From Maribellus luteus (GTDB taxonomy: Bacteria > Bacteroidota > Bacteroidia > Bacteroidales > Prolixibacteraceae), in the NCBI RefSeq assembly GCF_003576475.1, contig NZ_QWGR01000002.1, forward strand, positions 62,001 to 126,000: a stretch of DNA of 64,000 nt, written 5' to 3'. The position numbers were made by a program, and so were the translations under genes. Below are positions 62,546-64,000 of the stretch, one piece after another. The notes under the pieces are model-generated. The model was not told where the DNA came from. It did no database searches and worked only from the letters and a program-made list of their open reading frames with translations. Within the stretch, counting starts at the first letter, position 1. The number at the start of each line of letters is the position of its first letter.

Positions 62546-64000
62546 ATGAAACCCGGAATCTGCCTTTTTACAATTCTGATGCTTGCATCGTTCTTTTCAT
62601 GTTCTGTTTATACCGAACCCGAAAAAGCTTTGGACCCTTCATTGGTTCTTTGGTACGATCAACCCGCCGAAAGCTGGACCGAAGCGCTACCCATTGGAAA
62701 CGGACGGTTGGGGGCCATGATCTACGGCAAAACCGGAAATGAGGTCATTCAGTTTAACGAAGAAACCTTGTGGACAGGGCAGCCGCACGATTATGCACAC
62801 AAAGGTGCTTACAAGGTATTGGATAAATTACGCGAGCTACTTTGGGAAGGGAAGCAGAACGAAGCACACCGACTCGGTAACGAAGCTTTTATGTCGGAGC
62901 CGTTGGGGCAACTTTCTTACCAGCCATTTGGCGATATTCTACTCAATTTTCCGGGACACGAAAATGCAAGCAATTTCAAAAGAAAGCTGGATTTAGAAGA
63001 TGCTGTTTCTGTCGTAAGCTACGATGTGGATGAAGTAAACTACAAACGTGAGATTTTTGCTTCGGAGCCGGAACAAGCGCTTGTTGTGAGATTGTCGGCA
63101 AGCAAAAGAGGGAAGCTCAATTTTTCGGCCGGTCTTGCCTGTCCGCACGATGATTATACGGTTTTAGTAAGGGGCGACCAGGTAATTCTGAAAGGCAGGG
63201 TAAATAATTATCCGGCAGAAAAAGTAAGAACAGGCGCTCCTTATCCTGAAAGTAAACTTACTTTCGAAGCCCGCCTGAAAATCGTGAACGAAGGAGGCGG
63301 TCTGATCGAAGAAGACGGAAAAATCAGGGTGACCAATGCCAATGCCGTAACGCTCTACCTGGTGGGAGCAACCAGCTTTGTCAATTATCAGGATATCAGC
63401 GGCGATCCAACCAAACGTTGCGAAAATTATTTGGCCAACCTGGAGGGTAAATCGTATGAGCAGATCAGGCAAAATCATATTACCGATTATCAAAAGTACT
63501 TTAAGCGGGTTAACATTGACCTTGGAAAGTCGGAGGCGTCCAACCGCCCTACCAGCGAACGTTTGTCAACCTTTAAACAGGATGAAGACCCAAGCCTGGT
63601 GGCCTTGTTGTATCAGTTTGGCCGTTATTTGCTGATTTCGTCTTCGCGGCCGGGAACACAACCCGCCAATTTGCAGGGCATTTGGAACGACCGGCTGGCT
63701 CCGCCGTGGGATAGCAAGTACACTATCAACATTAATACGGAAATGAATTACTGGCCGGCTGAGATGACCAATCTTTCGGAGTTGACAGATCCTTTGATCA
63801 GCATGGTGCAGGATTTGTCTGTAACCGGGCAAAATGTGGCCAAAGAGCATTACAGCGAAGAAGGCTGGGTAACACATCACAACACCGATATCTGGCGGGG
63901 CGCAGCGCCCATCAACAATGCAGATCACGGCATCTGGCCAACGGGAGGAGCGTGGCTGAGTCAGCATTTATGGTGGCATTACCAGTTTAATGGAGATAAA
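62546..64000 (+). CDS. GH95-family glycoside hydrolase, N-terminal part (runs off the window)
   Basis: The first 485 codons of an open frame with no stop up to the right edge. It starts with a lipobox-type leader (SFFSC, acylated Cys19). GH95 marks are WTEALPIGNGRLGAMIYG, IQFNEETLWTGQPHDY, QPANLQGIWNDRLAPPWDSK and TININTEMNYWPAEMTNLSE. The NIN motif supplies the Asn pair that activates water in this family. Members are alpha-L-fucosidases or alpha-L-galactosidases. The catalytic acid and the rest of the C-terminal half lie outside the window. It extends the operon and adds an exo-acting enzyme for a terminal deoxysugar or galactose. Confidence 0.93.
   Translation, partial: MKPGICLFTILMLASFFSCSVYTEPEKALDPSLVLWYDQPAESWTEALPIGNGRLGAMIYGKTGNEVIQFNEETLWTGQPHDYAHKGAYKVLDKLRELLWEGKQNEAHRLGNEAFMSEPLGQLSYQPFGDILLNFPGHENASNFKRKLDLEDAVSVVSYDVDEVNYKREIFASEPEQALVVRLSASKRGKLNFSAGLACPHDDYTVLVRGDQVILKGRVNNYPAEKVRTGAPYPESKLTFEARLKIVNEGGGLIEEDGKIRVTNANAVTLYLVGATSFVNYQDISGDPTKRCENYLANLEGKSYEQIRQNHITDYQKYFKRVNIDLGKSEASNRPTSERLSTFKQDEDPSLVALLYQFGRYLLISSSRPGTQPANLQGIWNDRLAPPWDSKYTININTEMNYWPAEMTNLSELTDPLISMVQDLSVTGQNVAKEHYSEEGWVTHHNTDIWRGAAPINNADHGIWPTGGAWLSQHLWWHYQFNGDK

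Overview
The window comes from a Bacteroidota genome, most likely a free-living or marine member of the Marinilabiliales/Prolixibacteraceae type (an inference from gene content; no rRNA is present). Signs of the phylum are a SusC/SusD pair, lipoproteins with short lipoboxes, LytTR-type two-component regulation, YceI/porin/Rrf2 genes, a short ATP synthase epsilon subunit, and a promoter with the Bacteroidota TTG-N19-TAnnTTTG pattern ahead of atpD. I found no tRNA, rRNA, CRISPR array, transposase or integrase.

Layout. Positions 1-5 kb hold housekeeping genes: the end of an S41 protease, an MscS-type channel, a small nucleotide N-hydrolase strikingly like animal DNPH1/Rcl, a secreted repeat protein and a Tat-type sugar isomerase. 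Positions 5.0-18.9 kb form a nearly continuous minus-strand copper/silver island: two periplasmic HMA proteins, a CopA ATPase with three extra CPMH-type metal-binding modules, a small standalone module, a SHOCT membrane protein, an HMA-AraC regulator overlapping a PII-like gene, small metal-related proteins, CusB, CusC, an enlarged CusA, a HYC/CC/PP protein and a second HMA-AraC regulator. Positions 18.9-19.5 kb hold a structured repeat-like element.

Positions 19.5-21.5 kb encode a CoA-disulfide-reductase-type flavoprotein with two rhodanese domains. Positions 21.9-27.5 kb encode a second heavy-metal RND pump whose signature motif points to divalent metals. Positions 27.5-30.4 kb are a YceI-porin-YceI-Rrf2 operon with a candidate operator ahead of it. 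Positions 30.6-38.1 kb carry an exported isoaspartyl methyltransferase, a PQQ-like propeller, an MMPL transporter overlapping a polyprenyl diphosphate synthase, and atpD-atpC. A glycosyltransferase follows. Positions 39.5-44.2 kb are a tightly packed operon of a START-domain protein, DUF2062 membrane protein, two short-chain dehydrogenase/epimerase enzymes and a LytS/LytR-type kinase and regulator.

Positions 44.2 kb to the end are a polysaccharide utilization locus. A membrane propeller/LuxR-type regulator is divergent from susC-susD-LamG lipoprotein, followed by two GH144-like proteins, a GH43-like/discoidin protein, a GH3 enzyme, a sulfatase and the first 485 codons of a GH95 enzyme. The GH144 plus GH3 pairing suggests beta-1,2-glucan; the sulfatase and GH95 suggest that the real substrate carries further decorations or is different.

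Coordination. The copper island combines cytoplasmic export (CopA), transenvelope export (CusCBA), periplasmic metal-binding proteins and its own sensors. The second RND pump and the Rrf2-linked envelope operon extend the metal or redox stress theme. The final locus is a self-contained glycan uptake and breakdown unit with its own sensor.
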